A stretch of 64,000 nucleotides of DNA, from NCBI RefSeq assembly GCF_013394695.1, contig NZ_CP058258.1, positions 1,198,001 through 1,262,000 of the forward strand, written 5' to 3'. Position 1 is the first letter of the stretch. Every line of letters starts with the position of its first letter. The position numbers were made by a program, and so were the translations under genes. The notes under the pieces were generated by a model, which was given only the letters and a program-made list of their open reading frames with translations, searched no databases and had not been told where the DNA came from. Below are positions 8,423 to 16,897 of this stretch, in pieces. Origin of the DNA: Streptococcus sp. oral taxon 061. GTDB taxonomy: Bacteria; Bacillota; Bacilli; Lactobacillales; Streptococcaceae.

Positions 8423-9868
8423 ATGATAAAGATTGAAACCGTATTAGATATTTTAAAGAAAGACGATCTCTTCCGTGAGATTATTGACCAAGGACATTAC
8501 CATTATTATTACAGTGATGTCGTTTTTGATAGCATCTGCTACGATAGTCGAAAAGCAAAAGATAATAGCCTCTTTTTTGTAAAAGGAGCTGCTTTTAAGA
8601 AGGAATTTCTCCTCTCGGCAATCGCACAAGGTCTTGGTTGGTATGTAGCTGAACAAGACTATGAAGTAGGCATCCCTGTTATTGTCGTTAGCGATATTAA
8701 GAAAGCCATGAGTTTGATTGCTATGGAGTTTTATGGCAATCCACAAGAGAAATTAAAACTTCTTGCTTTCACTGGGACTAAAGGAAAAACAACAGCAGCT
8801 TACTTTGCTTATAACATCTTAAATCAAGAACATCGTCCAGCTATGTTGTCAACCATGAACACTACTTTGGACGGTAAGACTTTCTTTAAATCTGCTCTAA
8901 CAACTCCTGAAAGCATTGATCTCTTTGAGATGATGGCCCAGGCAGTTGATAATGGAAGAACTCATCTTATTATGGAAGTATCCAGCCAAGCCTACTTGGT
9001 GAAACGGGTTTACGGCCTGACCTTTGATGTCGGTGTCTTCCTCAACATTAGTCCTGACCATATTGGTCCTATTGAGCATCCGACCTTTGAAGATTATTTT
9101 TATCACAAACGTCTCTTGATGAAAAATAGTCGCGCAGTTGTCATTAATAGTGATATGGATCACTTCTCTGTTCTGAAAGAACAAGTTGAGAACCAAGACC
9201 ATGACTTCTACGGTAGCCAATCAAGTAACCAAATCGAGAACTCCAAAGCCTTTAGCTTCTCAGCTACTGGTAAATTAGCTGGCGATTATGATATCCAACT
9301 AATTGGACACTTCAACCAAGAGAATGCTGTCGCAGCTGGACTGGCTTGTCTTCGTTTAGGTGCTAGTCTTGAAGACATAAAAAAAGGGATTGCTACAACA
9401 CGCGTCCCTGGCCGTATGGAAGTTCTCACTCAAAAAAATGGCGCAAAAGTTTTCATAGACTACGCCCATAATGGTGATAGCTTGAAGAAATTGATCTCAG
9501 TCGTTGAAACACATCAGACTGGAAAGATTGCTTTAGTACTTGGTTCAACTGGAAACAAGGGAGAAAGCCGTCGTAAGGACTTTGGACTTCTCCTCAATCA
9601 ACATCCTGAAATTCAAGTCTTTCTAACAGCTGACGATCCAAACTATGAAGATCCAATGGCCATTGCTGATGAAATTAGTAGCTACATCCATCGTCCTGTT
9701 GAAAAGATTGCCGACCGTGAGCAAGCCATCAAGGCTGCCATGTCTGTTACAAGTCAAGAACTGGACGCTGTGATTATCGCTGGTAAAGGAGCCGACTGCT
9801 ACCAAATCATCCAAGGGCAAAAAGAAGACTATCCTGGAGATGCAGCTATCGCAGAACGTTATCTATAA
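8423..9868 (+). CDS. murE: UDP-N-acetylmuramoyl-L-alanyl-D-glutamate--L-lysine ligase
   Basis: This is a 481-aa cytoplasmic Mur ligase that adds the third stem-peptide residue. It has ATP loop FTGTKGKTT (about residues 115-123), the Mur central domain ([17 protein letters not shown]) and C-terminal HNGDS and ADDPNYEDP. The DDPN motif replaces the DNPR of diaminopimelate-adding enzymes, pointing to L-lysine, as expected for streptococci. No Shine-Dalgarno precedes the ATG, and the -10 box is 7 bases away, so the mRNA is probably leaderless. It is divergent from murJ and stands alone before its own terminator. Confidence 0.93.
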   Translation: MIKIETVLDILKKDDLFREIIDQGHYHYYYSDVVFDSICYDSRKAKDNSLFFVKGAAFKKEFLLSAIAQGLGWYVAEQDYEVGIPVIVVSDIKKAMSLIAMEFYGNPQEKLKLLAFTGTKGKTTAAYFAYNILNQEHRPAMLSTMNTTLDGKTFFKSALTTPESIDLFEMMAQAVDNGRTHLIMEVSSQAYLVKRVYGLTFDVGVFLNISPDHIGPIEHPTFEDYFYHKRLLMKNSRAVVINSDMDHFSVLKEQVENQDHDFYGSQSSNQIENSKAFSFSATGKLAGDYDIQLIGHFNQENAVAAGLACLRLGASLEDIKKGIATTRVPGRMEVLTQKNGAKVFIDYAHNGDSLKKLISVVETHQTGKIALVLGSTGNKGESRRKDFGLLLNQHPEIQVFLTADDPNYEDPMAIADEISSYIHRPVEKIADREQAIKAAMSVTSQELDAVIIAGKGADCYQIIQGQKEDYPGDAAIAERYL

Positions 9869-9879
9869 TAAATTAAAAG

Positions 9880-9903
9880 AAGGCTAGGAAATTTCCGAGC
9901 CTT
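9880..9903 (+). terminator. Terminator of murE, convergent with the DUF1803-like gene
   Basis: AAGGCT-A-GGAAATTTCC-G-AGCCTT is followed by TTATTTTTTT. The stem overlaps the stop codon of the opposing gene. Confidence 0.8.
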
Positions 9904-10553
9904 TATTTTTTTATAAATATGAGTCTTTCTTTATCAAATTCTACAGCCAACTCATATTTCCCATCTTCATTTTGAACAATGTAGCCTAATAAGATTAGAC
10001 TATCAACAAAGATATCAGGTCGTTTCTGCATAAGCTGGTCTTTTTTGAGGAACTTGAGTAAAAATGTTGTCATATACTTGAGGGCATACTCAGGATTGAC
10101 ATCCCCTAAAATCTCATACAGTCTCTGCTGTTCTTCCGTCAGTGGATACTGGAACTTGACCTTGTAAAAGTAATTAGACAAGGTCATCTTTTCCCTTGCA
10201 AAATCGGTGTGCTCTTCTAGGATAGCTGCATTTGTTTGATTGCGCAATTCAGTTTGAAAATGTTTATCCAGGATTTCTTGATAAACATGACTATCATTCC
10301 TCACAAAGACTTCTTGGTCTAGTGCAAGAGATTTTGCAGATTCTAGAAAGGGAAGATTGAGATAATAGCGTTTATTCTCTCTCAAAATCAAACCCGCTTT
10401 AATATATTCCTCCAAATACTTGTCAACTGGTATCTCTGGAAACTGAGCCTTAATTTCGCGTAGAATAACATCATCATGCTGATCAAGATAGTCTACCAAG
10501 TCCCTAAAGAATGGCTGCCGTGTCAATCGTGATGGATTAAAAATCTGAATCAT
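9903..10553 (-). CDS. DUF1803-like protein of unknown function
   Basis: This is a 216-aa soluble protein with no signal peptide or membrane segment. It opens MIQIFNPSRLTRQPFFRDLVDY and is rich in charged helical stretches. It resembles the streptococcal DUF1803 family as I remember it; no catalytic motif is visible. The first part (DYLDQHDDVILREIKAQFP, YIKAGLILRENKRYYL) looks like a winged-helix arrangement, which is inference. It overlaps the upstream YiiX-like gene by 17 bp, so the two are translated together, with GGAA 7 bases before the ATG. The stop codon lies inside the shared terminator. Confidence 0.72.
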   Translation of the reverse strand: MIQIFNPSRLTRQPFFRDLVDYLDQHDDVILREIKAQFPEIPVDKYLEEYIKAGLILRENKRYYLNLPFLESAKSLALDQEVFVRNDSHVYQEILDKHFQTELRNQTNAAILEEHTDFAREKMTLSNYFYKVKFQYPLTEEQQRLYEILGDVNPEYALKYMTTFLLKFLKKDQLMQKRPDIFVDSLILLGYIVQNEDGKYELAVEFDKERLIFIKK

Positions 10554-11049
10554 GAAGATTCCTTTCTTTACATGCTAAAAGTAGTGATGCTGCTAATTGA
10601 CTCGGGTTAGTGCCAGGCTGATTCAAAGGTACTGGAAGTCCTAGTTCACGATAATATTCACTCCAGAAATCACTGATTTCCCAGTCATCATTACCAAATT
10701 TCATAGGAATGGTCTCAAAAATAGGTAGTAGTTCAGCGATGAACTGAGAACAATAGAAACCATCTCCATCTGGATAAAAGGAAGCATTATAGGGTGTACC
10801 TAAGTGGCACTCTGCCCGCTTTTTAACCTCTGTACAATCAATCTCCGCATAGCGATAAAGATCATAGATTCTTTCAGCTTCAAAAAAATCTTCAGGGGAT
10901 TGGGCAATGACACCACCTTCCGTTGTTGCATGATAGATGAAACCATCTAAAAAAATGGCCACATGGCTATAGTTGCCAGTAGATTCCTGGATGGCTTTCC
11001 CTATATCCGAACTATCTTTCACAAAGATTAAATCACCATTTTCTAGCAT
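10537..11049 (-). CDS. YiiX/YaeF-like permuted papain-fold (NlpC/P60 superfamily) protein
   Basis: This is a 170-aa protein with the permuted papain-like order: GDLIFVKDSS at the N-terminus, histidine in YSHVAIFLDG (about residue 30), and cysteine later in FYCSQFIAELL (about residue 103). Members are thiol hydrolases acting on amide or lipid-amide bonds; the substrate is unknown. No signal peptide is seen, so it would act in the cytoplasm. GGAGAG precedes the ATG. It forms an overlapping pair with the DUF1803-like gene, suggesting a shared role. A terminator lies between it and ppaC. Confidence 0.78.
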   Translation of the reverse strand: MLENGDLIFVKDSSDIGKAIQESTGNYSHVAIFLDGFIYHATTEGGVIAQSPEDFFEAERIYDLYRYAEIDCTEVKKRAECHLGTPYNASFYPDGDGFYCSQFIAELLPIFETIPMKFGNDDWEISDFWSEYYRELGLPVPLNQPGTNPSQLAASLLLACKERNLHDSDF

Positions 11050-11063
11050 ACTTCTCTCCTAGC

Positions 11064-11089
11064 AAAAAAGGAGTCGAAACTCCTTTTTA
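11064..11089 (-). terminator. Terminator of ppaC
   Basis: AAAAAGGAGT-CGAA-ACTCCTTTTT, a perfect stem with A and T tracts on both sides, just after the ppaC stop. Confidence 0.8.
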
Positions 11090-11112
11090 ATACTGGGTTT
11101 TCCCATCTATCA

Positions 11113-12048
11113 TTATGCATTAAAGCTTTCAGTCAATTGTGGTACTACTTGTTTCTTACGTGAAACAGCACCTGGAAGGAAGGCATGGTTGTTTTCAAGT
11201 TTGAAATTGAAAGCTGCTTCTACCTTGTCCATATTAGCACCAAGAGCCAAAATTTCTGAGTTTGAATTCACAATATCAGTAATCATCAAAACAAAGTCAG
11301 AGTAGCCGTTAGCTGCATTTGCTGCTTGAATGGCTGCTTCGATTTCAGCTTGGCGTTCCAAGACTTCAGCAATATCAACTGTGTTGACTTGAGCCACACG
11401 AACGTTGTTTCCGTTGAGTTCAAAAGTCTTAGCATCGATGTCGATCAATTCTTCTGCTGATTTACTTGCTAAGTTTGTACCAGCCTTGAGCATTGCAAGA
11501 CCGTATTCTTCCAAGTTAACGCCAGCCAATTCAGCCAATTCAGGTGCAATCACTTTATCAGATGGGTGTGTTGTTGGAGATTTCAAAAGAAGAGTATCTG
11601 AAATCAAACCTGAAAGCATCAAACCTGCAATTTCTTTTGGTACAGCTACGCCATGCTCTTTGAACATGCGGTATACGATAGAAGATGCTGATCCAACTGG
11701 CTCCAAACGCATGTAAAGTGGGCTAGCAGTTTCAAAGTTAGCCACACGGTGGTGGTCCACTACACCGTAAACTTCTACTTCAGCGATATCTGAAACAGAT
11801 TGTTGGAATTCATTGTGGTCTGTTAAGATGACTTGCTCTGCACCTTCTGCTTTAGCTGATGTGATCACGCGTGGTGCTTCCACACCAAAATAGTCCAATA
11901 CGAAAGCTGTTTCTTCATTTGGAGTACCAAGAGCTACTGCTTCTGTATCCAAACCATAAGCTTCTTTTGCAAGATAAGCGAAGGCTACTGATGAACCGAT
12001 AGCATCTGAATCTGGATTTTGGTGACCAAATACTAGAATCTTAGACAT
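11113..12048 (-). CDS. ppaC: Manganese-dependent inorganic pyrophosphatase (family II, DHH)
   Basis: This is a 311-aa family II pyrophosphatase that hydrolyses pyrophosphate to phosphate in the cytoplasm. The DHH metal motifs are all present: [13 protein letters not shown] near residue 6, [17 protein letters not shown], and the DHHA2 substrate motif [10 protein letters not shown] at the C-terminus. ATG 12048 is chosen over the longer frame because GAGGT lies 7 bases upstream and the family starts [15 protein letters not shown]. It is a single-gene unit with its own promoter and terminator. Confidence 0.94.
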   Translation of the reverse strand: MSKILVFGHQNPDSDAIGSSVAFAYLAKEAYGLDTEAVALGTPNEETAFVLDYFGVEAPRVITSAKAEGAEQVILTDHNEFQQSVSDIAEVEVYGVVDHHRVANFETASPLYMRLEPVGSASSIVYRMFKEHGVAVPKEIAGLMLSGLISDTLLLKSPTTHPSDKVIAPELAELAGVNLEEYGLAMLKAGTNLASKSAEELIDIDAKTFELNGNNVRVAQVNTVDIAEVLERQAEIEAAIQAANAANGYSDFVLMITDIVNSNSEILALGANMDKVEAAFNFKLENNHAFLPGAVSRKKQVVPQLTESFNA

Positions 12049-12076
12049 GATAATACCTCGTTTCTTTATTCTCTTT

Positions 12077-12105
12077 ATTGTAGCATTTTTTTCAATTTTT
12101 GACAA
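12077..12105 (-). promoter_or_regulatory. ppaC promoter
   Basis: TTGTCA, 17-bp spacer, TACAAT with an extended TGC just before the -10, on the minus strand. Confidence 0.75.
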
Positions 12106-12109
12106 AAGT

Positions 12110-12134
12110 AAGAGAAACCTAAAGGGCTTCTCTT
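12110..12134 (-). terminator. Terminator of the GIY-YIG gene
   Basis: AAGAGAA and TTCTCTT arms with an inner CC/GG pair. It lies just after the stop of the GIY-YIG gene and before the ppaC promoter. Confidence 0.65.
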
Positions 12135-12418
12135 TATAGGTTAAAAGCATTCACTAGATTTTTATTTTGATTATCGTTTAGGTAGCTTTCCTTCTGAGGA
12201 CGCTTCTTCCGTTTGAGTAGAGCCTCAGCCGACATTGCTTCTTCCTTACTATCAAAACCTTCTACATAGATGAGTTTTACTGGTAATCTAGCTCGTGTAT
12301 ACTTGGCTCCTTTGCCACTATTGTGGACAGCGACACGTCTCTTGACATCTGTTGTATAGCCTGTATAGTAGGAACCATCACGGCACTCAACCACATACAT
12401 ATAAGCCTTATGATCCAT
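12134..12418 (-). CDS. GIY-YIG nuclease-domain protein (YazA/YhbQ family)
   Basis: This is a 94-aa single-domain protein: [22 protein letters not shown] carries the GIY-YIG core, followed by the family's [10 protein letters not shown] and a C-terminal [11 protein letters not shown] helix. Stand-alone members have been linked to structure-specific nuclease activity, but the cellular role is poorly known. ATG 12418 is used because the family begins there; the longer frame lies inside the methyltransferase gene. The ATG overlaps the last codons of that gene (TACTATGGATCATAA), so translation is coupled. Confidence 0.85.
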   Translation of the reverse strand: MDHKAYMYVVECRDGSYYTGYTTDVKRRVAVHNSGKGAKYTRARLPVKLIYVEGFDSKEEAMSAEALLKRKKRPQKESYLNDNQNKNLVNAFNL

Positions 12419-13157
12419 AGTAAATCTCTTGAATTTCTGGTGTATAAGTACCATCACTATTATGAACAATGAGGGGTGGTAAAACCTTAAAGCCACTAGT
12501 GTAACCGTCCTTGATAGCCTCAATCAAAAGCATATTAGCTTCCTTCTCCCGTTTAGGGTAAACAAATTGTAGGCGCTTTGGAGCCAGATTATGCTGTTGG
12601 AGTGTAGCTAAAATATCTAATAATCTATCTGGACGATGAACCATTGCCAAACGCCCGTTTGATTTGAGAATACTCTGGGCACTACGACAGATTTCCTTGA
12701 GATTGGTCGTAATTTCATGCCGAGCTAAAAGGTAATGCTCGCTTTCGTTCAGATTAGAATTTGGATCTACCTTAAAATAAGGCGGATTGCACAAAATCAA
12801 ATCGACCTTGCTCCCCTGAATGTAGCTAGGCATGTTCTTCAAATCATCACAAATAACCTGCATCTGCTCTTCCAAGCCGTTTAAACGCACTGACCGTTCA
12901 GCCATATCAGCGAGACGTTCCTGAATTTCTACAGATAGAATTTTAGCTTTGGTACGACTACTGGCAAAAAGCCCAACAGCTCCATTGCCCGCACAGAAAT
13001 CCACTATCAACCCATTTTTAGGAAAACGAGGAAAACGAGACAGGAGAACACTATCCACGGAATAGCTGAAAACCTCTCTATTTTGAATAATCTTGATATC
13101 TGTAGAGAAGAGTTGGTTAATGCGCTCTCCTGATTTTAATAATTGTTCTTCGTTCAT
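12408..13157 (-). CDS. tRNA1(Val) adenine-N6 methyltransferase-like (TrmN6/YabB family)
   Basis: This is a 249-aa SAM-dependent class I methyltransferase. It has SAM loop [16 protein letters not shown] (about residues 53-68), the acidic [14 protein letters not shown] strand, and the N6-adenine catalytic NPPYF ([11 protein letters not shown]). YfiC/TrmN6 in E. coli methylates A37 of tRNA1(Val); this assignment is by family. The start [16 protein letters not shown] matches the family. TATAAT lies 6 bases before the ATG with no ribosome-binding site, so the transcript may be leaderless. It overlaps the GIY-YIG gene by 11 bp. Confidence 0.85.
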   Translation of the reverse strand: MNEEQLLKSGERINQLFSTDIKIIQNREVFSYSVDSVLLSRFPRFPKNGLIVDFCAGNGAVGLFASSRTKAKILSVEIQERLADMAERSVRLNGLEEQMQVICDDLKNMPSYIQGSKVDLILCNPPYFKVDPNSNLNESEHYLLARHEITTNLKEICRSAQSILKSNGRLAMVHRPDRLLDILATLQQHNLAPKRLQFVYPKREKEANMLLIEAIKDGYTSGFKVLPPLIVHNSDGTYTPEIQEIYYGS

Positions 13158-13163
13158 ACTTCT

Positions 13164-13191
13164 ATTATAACAAAATATAATAACATCACAA
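13164..13191 (-). promoter_or_regulatory. Promoter of the TrmN6-like gene (leaderless spacing)
   Basis: TTGTGA, 16-bp spacer, extended TGT-TATAAT on the minus strand. The -10 ends 6 bases before the ATG at 13157. Confidence 0.65.
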
Positions 13192-13205
13192 TGATTTGAG
13201 GGATA

Positions 13206-13568
13206 TCAATTACTGTTTTTCTTTAAATGCTCCAAGGCTTCTCGTGTCCAAACAGGCATCATGCGACCAAGCGGCGCGAATCCATGTTTGATGCGATCAT
13301 TCGAAAAACGTCTCCGTCTAGGAAGTTGATGTTTTTCTTCTTCCAAGGTACGAATGGAAAGGCTAGCCTTCCCTGTATATTCGTCAAAATCTACTACTTG
13401 TACCTGGACTTCATCACCAATTTTTAAAACCTCGTAAATATTTTCGATAAATCCTGTCCGAATCTCCGAGATATGAATTAGGCCTGTCACTCCTGTTTCT
13501 AACTCAACAAAAGCTCCATAGGGCTGAATCCCAGTAATACGGCCATTTAGCTTATCACCGATTTTCAT
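13206..13568 (-). CDS. cvfD: S1-domain RNA-binding protein (CvfD / YugI-like)
   Basis: This is a 120-aa protein with one S1 domain at the N-terminus (KIGDKLNGRITGIQPYGAFVELETG, GLIHISEI, GDEVQVQVVDFDE, KASLSIR) and a basic tail RRRRFSND. S1 domains bind single-stranded RNA; the pneumococcal relative CvfD is reported to act in RNA-level regulation and stress adaptation, so the symbol is by similarity. ATG 13568 is used: GAGGA in the end of the upstream gene is its ribosome site and only one base separates the two genes. It would be co-expressed with the HAD-cyclophilin fusion. Confidence 0.82.
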   Translation of the reverse strand: MKIGDKLNGRITGIQPYGAFVELETGVTGLIHISEIRTGFIENIYEVLKIGDEVQVQVVDFDEYTGKASLSIRTLEEEKHQLPRRRRFSNDRIKHGFAPLGRMMPVWTREALEHLKKNSN

Positions 13569-13569
13569 T

Positions 13570-14970
13570 TTAGTCCTCAATTTCAATAGTTTCAATGACT
13601 ACGTCGTCAACTGGCTTGTCCATGGCACCTGTTTCGACACCTGCAATTGCATCCAGAACTTCATAAGAAACTTCATCCGCAAGTTGGCCGAATACTGTAT
13701 GACGACGGTCTAGGTGAGGAGTTCCACCTTGTTCAGCATAAATTTCCGCAATTGGTTCTGGCCAACCACCACGAGCAATTTCTTTCTTAGAATATGACAA
13801 GTGTTGATTTTGCACGATAAAGAACTGGCTACCATTTGTATTTGGCCCAGCATTTGCCATAGAAAGAGCTCCGCGAACATTGTAGAGCTCTTCTGAAAAC
13901 TCATCTTCAAAAGATTGACCATAGATAGACTCGCCACCCATACCTGTACCAGTTGGATCTCCACCTTGAATCATAAAATCTTTAATAATACGGTGGAAAA
14001 TCACACCGTCATAGTAACCATCTTTTGACAGAGCAATAAAGTTGGCTACTGTTTTTGGTGCGTGATCAGGAAAAAGCTTAATACGCATATCCCCATGATT
14101 TGTCTTAATAGTCGCAATTGGACCATCTACTGCTTCAATATCTACTTGTGGAAAATGTAATTCTTTTTCTACCATACCAAATCCTTCTAAGGCATCAAAG
14201 ATGCCATCTTCTTCTAATGTTTTTGTAATATAATCTGCTTTTTCTTTGATTTTTTCATGAGAAATACCCATGGCAATACTAATGCCTGCATAATCAAAGA
14301 GTTCTAAATCGTTAAGACCGTCCCCAAAAACCATAACGTTTTCTGGTTTTAAACCTAATTGGTCTACAACTTTTGCAACTCCAGCTGCTTTTGAACCGGA
14401 AATCGGCACAACATCTGATGAATATTCATGCCAGCGTACCATACGTAAAGTCGATGCTAAACTTTCAGGCAACGTCAAATCATCTCCCTGATCCTCAAAT
14501 GTCCACATCTGATAAATATCTTCTTTTCGGTAGAAATCAGGGTCCACCTCTAAATTAGGATAAATCGGGTCAATCGCCTGGCTAATCGTCTCTGTTCGTC
14601 TTGATAGTTTAGCAGCATGACTACCCACCAAACCGTAATCAATCCCAACTTCCTTGGTCCAAGCAATATACTCTTCTACCTTATCCTTAGCAATTTTATT
14701 ACTATATATGACATGGCCTTTTTTATCCTCAATATAGGCACCATTCAAGGTCACAAAGAAATCTGGCTTAAGTTCCTGAATCTCTGGCACAACACCAAAT
14801 ATGCCCCGACCAGTCGCAATTCCTGTCAAGATTCCCTTCTCACGCAATTGTTGAAATACTGTAGGAATAGTACTTGGAATAAAGCCAGTCTTTGAATTAC
14901 GTAAAGTATCATCTATATCAAAAAAGATAATCTTAATCTTCTTAGCCTTGTATCTTAACTTGGCATCCAT
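13570..14970 (-). CDS. HAD (Cof-type) phosphatase fused to cyclophilin peptidyl-prolyl isomerase
   Basis: This is a 466-aa two-domain protein. Residues 1-265 form a Cof/IIB HAD hydrolase (IIFFDIDDTLRNS, GIATGRG, GSKAAGVAK, VFGDGLNDLELFDYAGISIAM). Residues 275-466 form a cyclophilin with FHRIIKDFMIQGGDPTGTG, GALSMANAGPNTNGSQFFI and HTVFGQL, all core catalytic positions present. The HAD part would remove phosphate from sugar phosphates or nucleotides; the cyclophilin part catalyses proline cis-trans isomerisation. No signal peptide, so both act in the cytoplasm. AAGGAGGT lies 5 bases before the ATG. The fusion is seen in other streptococci; why they are joined is not known to me. Confidence 0.92.
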   Translation of the reverse strand: MDAKLRYKAKKIKIIFFDIDDTLRNSKTGFIPSTIPTVFQQLREKGILTGIATGRGIFGVVPEIQELKPDFFVTLNGAYIEDKKGHVIYSNKIAKDKVEEYIAWTKEVGIDYGLVGSHAAKLSRRTETISQAIDPIYPNLEVDPDFYRKEDIYQMWTFEDQGDDLTLPESLASTLRMVRWHEYSSDVVPISGSKAAGVAKVVDQLGLKPENVMVFGDGLNDLELFDYAGISIAMGISHEKIKEKADYITKTLEEDGIFDALEGFGMVEKELHFPQVDIEAVDGPIATIKTNHGDMRIKLFPDHAPKTVANFIALSKDGYYDGVIFHRIIKDFMIQGGDPTGTGMGGESIYGQSFEDEFSEELYNVRGALSMANAGPNTNGSQFFIVQNQHLSYSKKEIARGGWPEPIAEIYAEQGGTPHLDRRHTVFGQLADEVSYEVLDAIAGVETGAMDKPVDDVVIETIEIED

Positions 14971-15051
14971 TATAATACCTCCTTCAATTCACTCTTTCCA
15001 TTATACCATAAAGTAGAGAATTCCCCTATCTTCAAAGAAATTTGCTACCTC

Positions 15052-15555
15052 TTATTCGAATTCCTTAGATAAGTACAAAACTAAATCATCATTGTTTTGA
15101 CTAGTAGCGTTCATTTCCAAGGGTTGATTTCTATACCAAACACCCGTCCCATCTGGAATGTAGCCCCGTCTGATATACAATCTCTGGGCAGGACCATAGC
15201 CTAAGTGCAAACCTACACCAAGAGTGACCTTACTCGAAACAAACTTGACTCGTTTTTCTGCTTCTTCTAGCAGTTGATTCCCAATCCCTTGATTTCGAAA
15301 AGGCTCAAACACATTAAAATCTGATAATTCTGGATAGACTTCTGCAAAAGGACCATGTTTAGCAGAGGGCAAAATGGTAACGTAGCCCGCTACAGCACCA
15401 TCAATCTCTGCAACTAAGACTTCTCTCTCCCCACTTTCCTGTTCCAGAAAATATCTAGCCAAAATTTCCTCTCTACCTGGCCAACCTTGATTCATAAATC
15501 CATGAGATAAGGATTCAATGTCAGACTTAATCATATTTCTAATCGTACAATTCAT
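15052..15555 (-). CDS. GNAT-family N-acetyltransferase
   Basis: This is a 167-aa GNAT protein: an N-terminal IRNMIKSDIESLSHGF, the central VAEIDGAVAGYVTI strand, and acetyl-CoA loop FRNQGIGNQLLEEAEKR (motif A, Q/RxxGxG/A) near residues 97-113. It transfers an acetyl group from acetyl-CoA to an unknown amine. I place the start at ATG 15555, because the upstream in-frame ATG at 15591 overlaps the -10 box TATAAT and could not be in the transcript. Only a weak AAAGG is seen upstream. Monocistronic. Confidence 0.8.
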   Translation of the reverse strand: MNCTIRNMIKSDIESLSHGFMNQGWPGREEILARYFLEQESGEREVLVAEIDGAVAGYVTILPSAKHGPFAEVYPELSDFNVFEPFRNQGIGNQLLEEAEKRVKFVSSKVTLGVGLHLGYGPAQRLYIRRGYIPDGTGVWYRNQPLEMNATSQNNDDLVLYLSKEFE

Positions 15556-15589
15556 CTTTGACTTACCAACCTTTACTCTTTCTATTACC

Positions 15590-15598
15590 ATTATAGCA
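15590..15598 (-). promoter_or_regulatory. Extended -10 promoter of the GNAT gene
   Basis: TGCTATAAT on the minus strand. The last two bases of the -10 plus the next G form the upstream ATG, which excludes that ATG as a start. Confidence 0.6.
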
Positions 15599-15632
15599 CG
15601 CTAAGGTCAGAAAAAAACTATCTCGTGAAAAA

Positions 15633-15725
15633 AGACCCGTAAGGGTCTTACTCGCTCTCACATTTCCATGCTCGTGAAAAAGAGGTCCGGTGGACCTGAA
15701 AAAAAGACCCACCCGGGTCTTTTTT
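15633..15725 (-). terminator. Three tandem short hairpins after rpsR, the last a strong bidirectional terminator
   Basis: Hairpins AGACCC/GGGTCT (15633-15648), AGGTCC/GGACCT (15683-15697) and AAAAAGACCC/GGGTCTTTTT (15701-15724) follow one another. The third abuts the rpsR stop and has A and T tracts on both sides. The CTCGTGAAAAA sequence before the first is repeated before the second, so the array looks duplicated. Confidence 0.75.
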
Positions 15726-15965
15726 TTAATCTTCGTTTACGAAAGGCATCAAAGCCATTACGCGAGCGCGTTTGATAGCTGTTGTTACTTTACGTTGGTT
15801 TTTAGCTGAAGTTCCAGTTACACGACGTGGAAGGATTTTCCCACGTTCTGAAACGAAACGGCTAAGAAGCTCAGTATCTTTGTAATCAACATATTCAATT
15901 TTGTTTGCTGCGATGTAATCAACTTTTTTACGGCGTTTGAATCCGCCACGACGTTGTTGAGCCAT
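15726..15965 (-). CDS. rpsR: 30S ribosomal protein S18
   Basis: This is a 79-aa basic protein with the S18 signature ([34 protein letters not shown]). It has no zinc-binding cysteines, so it is the zinc-free form. It binds S6 and 16S rRNA in the platform of the small subunit. It is last in rpsF-ssb-rpsR, with GGAGAAAAA before the ATG, and is followed directly by a strong terminator that overlaps its stop. Confidence 0.97.
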   Translation of the reverse strand: MAQQRRGGFKRRKKVDYIAANKIEYVDYKDTELLSRFVSERGKILPRRVTGTSAKNQRKVTTAIKRARVMALMPFVNED

Positions 15966-15996
15966 GTTTTTTCTCCTTTATAGTATTAATTGTCCA

Positions 15997-16467
15997 TTAG
16001 AATGGTAAATCATCGTCTGAAATATCCAATGGATTGGTTGTTCCAAATGGATTTTCATCTCGTGAAAAGTCAGGTACTGATTGTGTAGGTGCTGAATAAT
16101 TTGAACTTGGTGCAGAATGACCTCCACCAGTTTGACCTTCACGCACGCTACGGCTTTCCAACATTTGGAAATTTTCAGCTACGACTTCAGTCACGTAGAC
16201 ACGTTGTCCTTGCTGGTTATCGTAACTACGAGTCTGGATACGACCTGTAACCCCGATAAGTGAGCCTTTTTTAGCCCAGTTAGCAAGGTTTTCAGCCTGT
16301 TGGCGCCACATTACGACATTGATAAAATCAGCCTCACGTTCACCATTTTGACTCTTGAATGTACGGTTTACTGCAAGAGTAAAAGTAGCTACTGCTACAT
16401 TTGATGGGGTATAACGCAACTCAGCGTCACGTACCATACGCCCTACAAGTACAACATTGTTAATCAT
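15997..16467 (-). CDS. ssb: Single-stranded DNA-binding protein
   Basis: This is a 156-aa protein: an OB fold at residues 1-105 ([38 protein letters not shown]), a flexible glycine/serine/proline linker, and the acidic tip DISDDDLPF that recruits replication and repair enzymes. It coats single-stranded DNA as a tetramer in replication. It lies between rpsF and rpsR, 11 bp after rpsF. Many competent streptococci have a second, competence-induced ssbB elsewhere; the linker and operon mark this as the housekeeping copy. Confidence 0.96.
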   Translation of the reverse strand: MINNVVLVGRMVRDAELRYTPSNVAVATFTLAVNRTFKSQNGEREADFINVVMWRQQAENLANWAKKGSLIGVTGRIQTRSYDNQQGQRVYVTEVVAENFQMLESRSVREGQTGGGHSAPSSNYSAPTQSVPDFSRDENPFGTTNPLDISDDDLPF

Positions 16468-16478
16468 AATCTACCTTC

Positions 16479-16769
16479 TTACGCGTCAAGCTTGACGATC
16501 ATGTGACGAAGAATGTCAGCGTTGATTTTTGACAAACGGTCAAACTCTTTAAGAGCTGCATCATCGTTTGCTTCAACGTTAACGATGTGGTAAAGTCCTT
16601 CACGGAAATCTTGGATTTCGTATGCAAGACGACGTTTTTCCCAATCTTTTGATTCAACAACAGTTGCACCATTGTCAGTCAAGATAGAGTCAAAACGTGC
16701 TACCAAAGCGTTTTTCGCTTCTTCTTCAATGTTTGGACGAATGATATAAAGAATTTCGTATTTAGCCAT
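16479..16769 (-). CDS. rpsF: 30S ribosomal protein S6
   Basis: This is a 96-aa protein with the S6 pattern [19 protein letters not shown] and [25 protein letters not shown]. It pairs with S18 on the small-subunit platform. It is first in the rpsF-ssb-rpsR operon and has a strong AAGGAGGAA ribosome site. It is preceded by a structured leader of about 65 bases that may be the site of S6:S18 feedback control. Confidence 0.97.
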   Translation of the reverse strand: MAKYEILYIIRPNIEEEAKNALVARFDSILTDNGATVVESKDWEKRRLAYEIQDFREGLYHIVNVEANDDAALKEFDRLSKINADILRHMIVKLDA

Positions 16770-16786
16770 TGATATGTTCCTCCTTT

Positions 16787-16835
16787 TGGTCTAATGACCC
16801 CAAGTCTTTGCATGGGGTAAGTGAGGTTTGCTCAC
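16787..16835 (-). promoter_or_regulatory. Structured rpsF leader RNA, candidate S6:S18 autoregulatory element
   Basis: The leader can form GTGAG/CTCAC (16821-16835) and ACCCCA/TGGGGT (16797-16818) hairpins. A competing GGTC/GACC hairpin (16787-16798) would use part of the second stem next to the Shine-Dalgarno. S6:S18 binding to its own leader is established in several bacteria. I do not see a clear match to the published CCG bulge, so the assignment is tentative. Confidence 0.4.
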
Positions 16836-16843
16836 AATAAACT

Positions 16844-16872
16844 ATTATACTAGAAAAAAATTTTTTTCGCAA
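16844..16872 (-). promoter_or_regulatory. Promoter of rpsF-ssb-rpsR
   Basis: TTGCGA, 17-bp spacer, TATAAT on the minus strand. Confidence 0.75.
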
Positions 16873-16897
16873 GTATAAAACAATGATAGTTTATTTT

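Noticed and set aside
15556..15591. Upstream ATG at 15591 as the GNAT start
   Set aside because: This ATG overlaps the -10 TATAAT, so it would not be in the mRNA.
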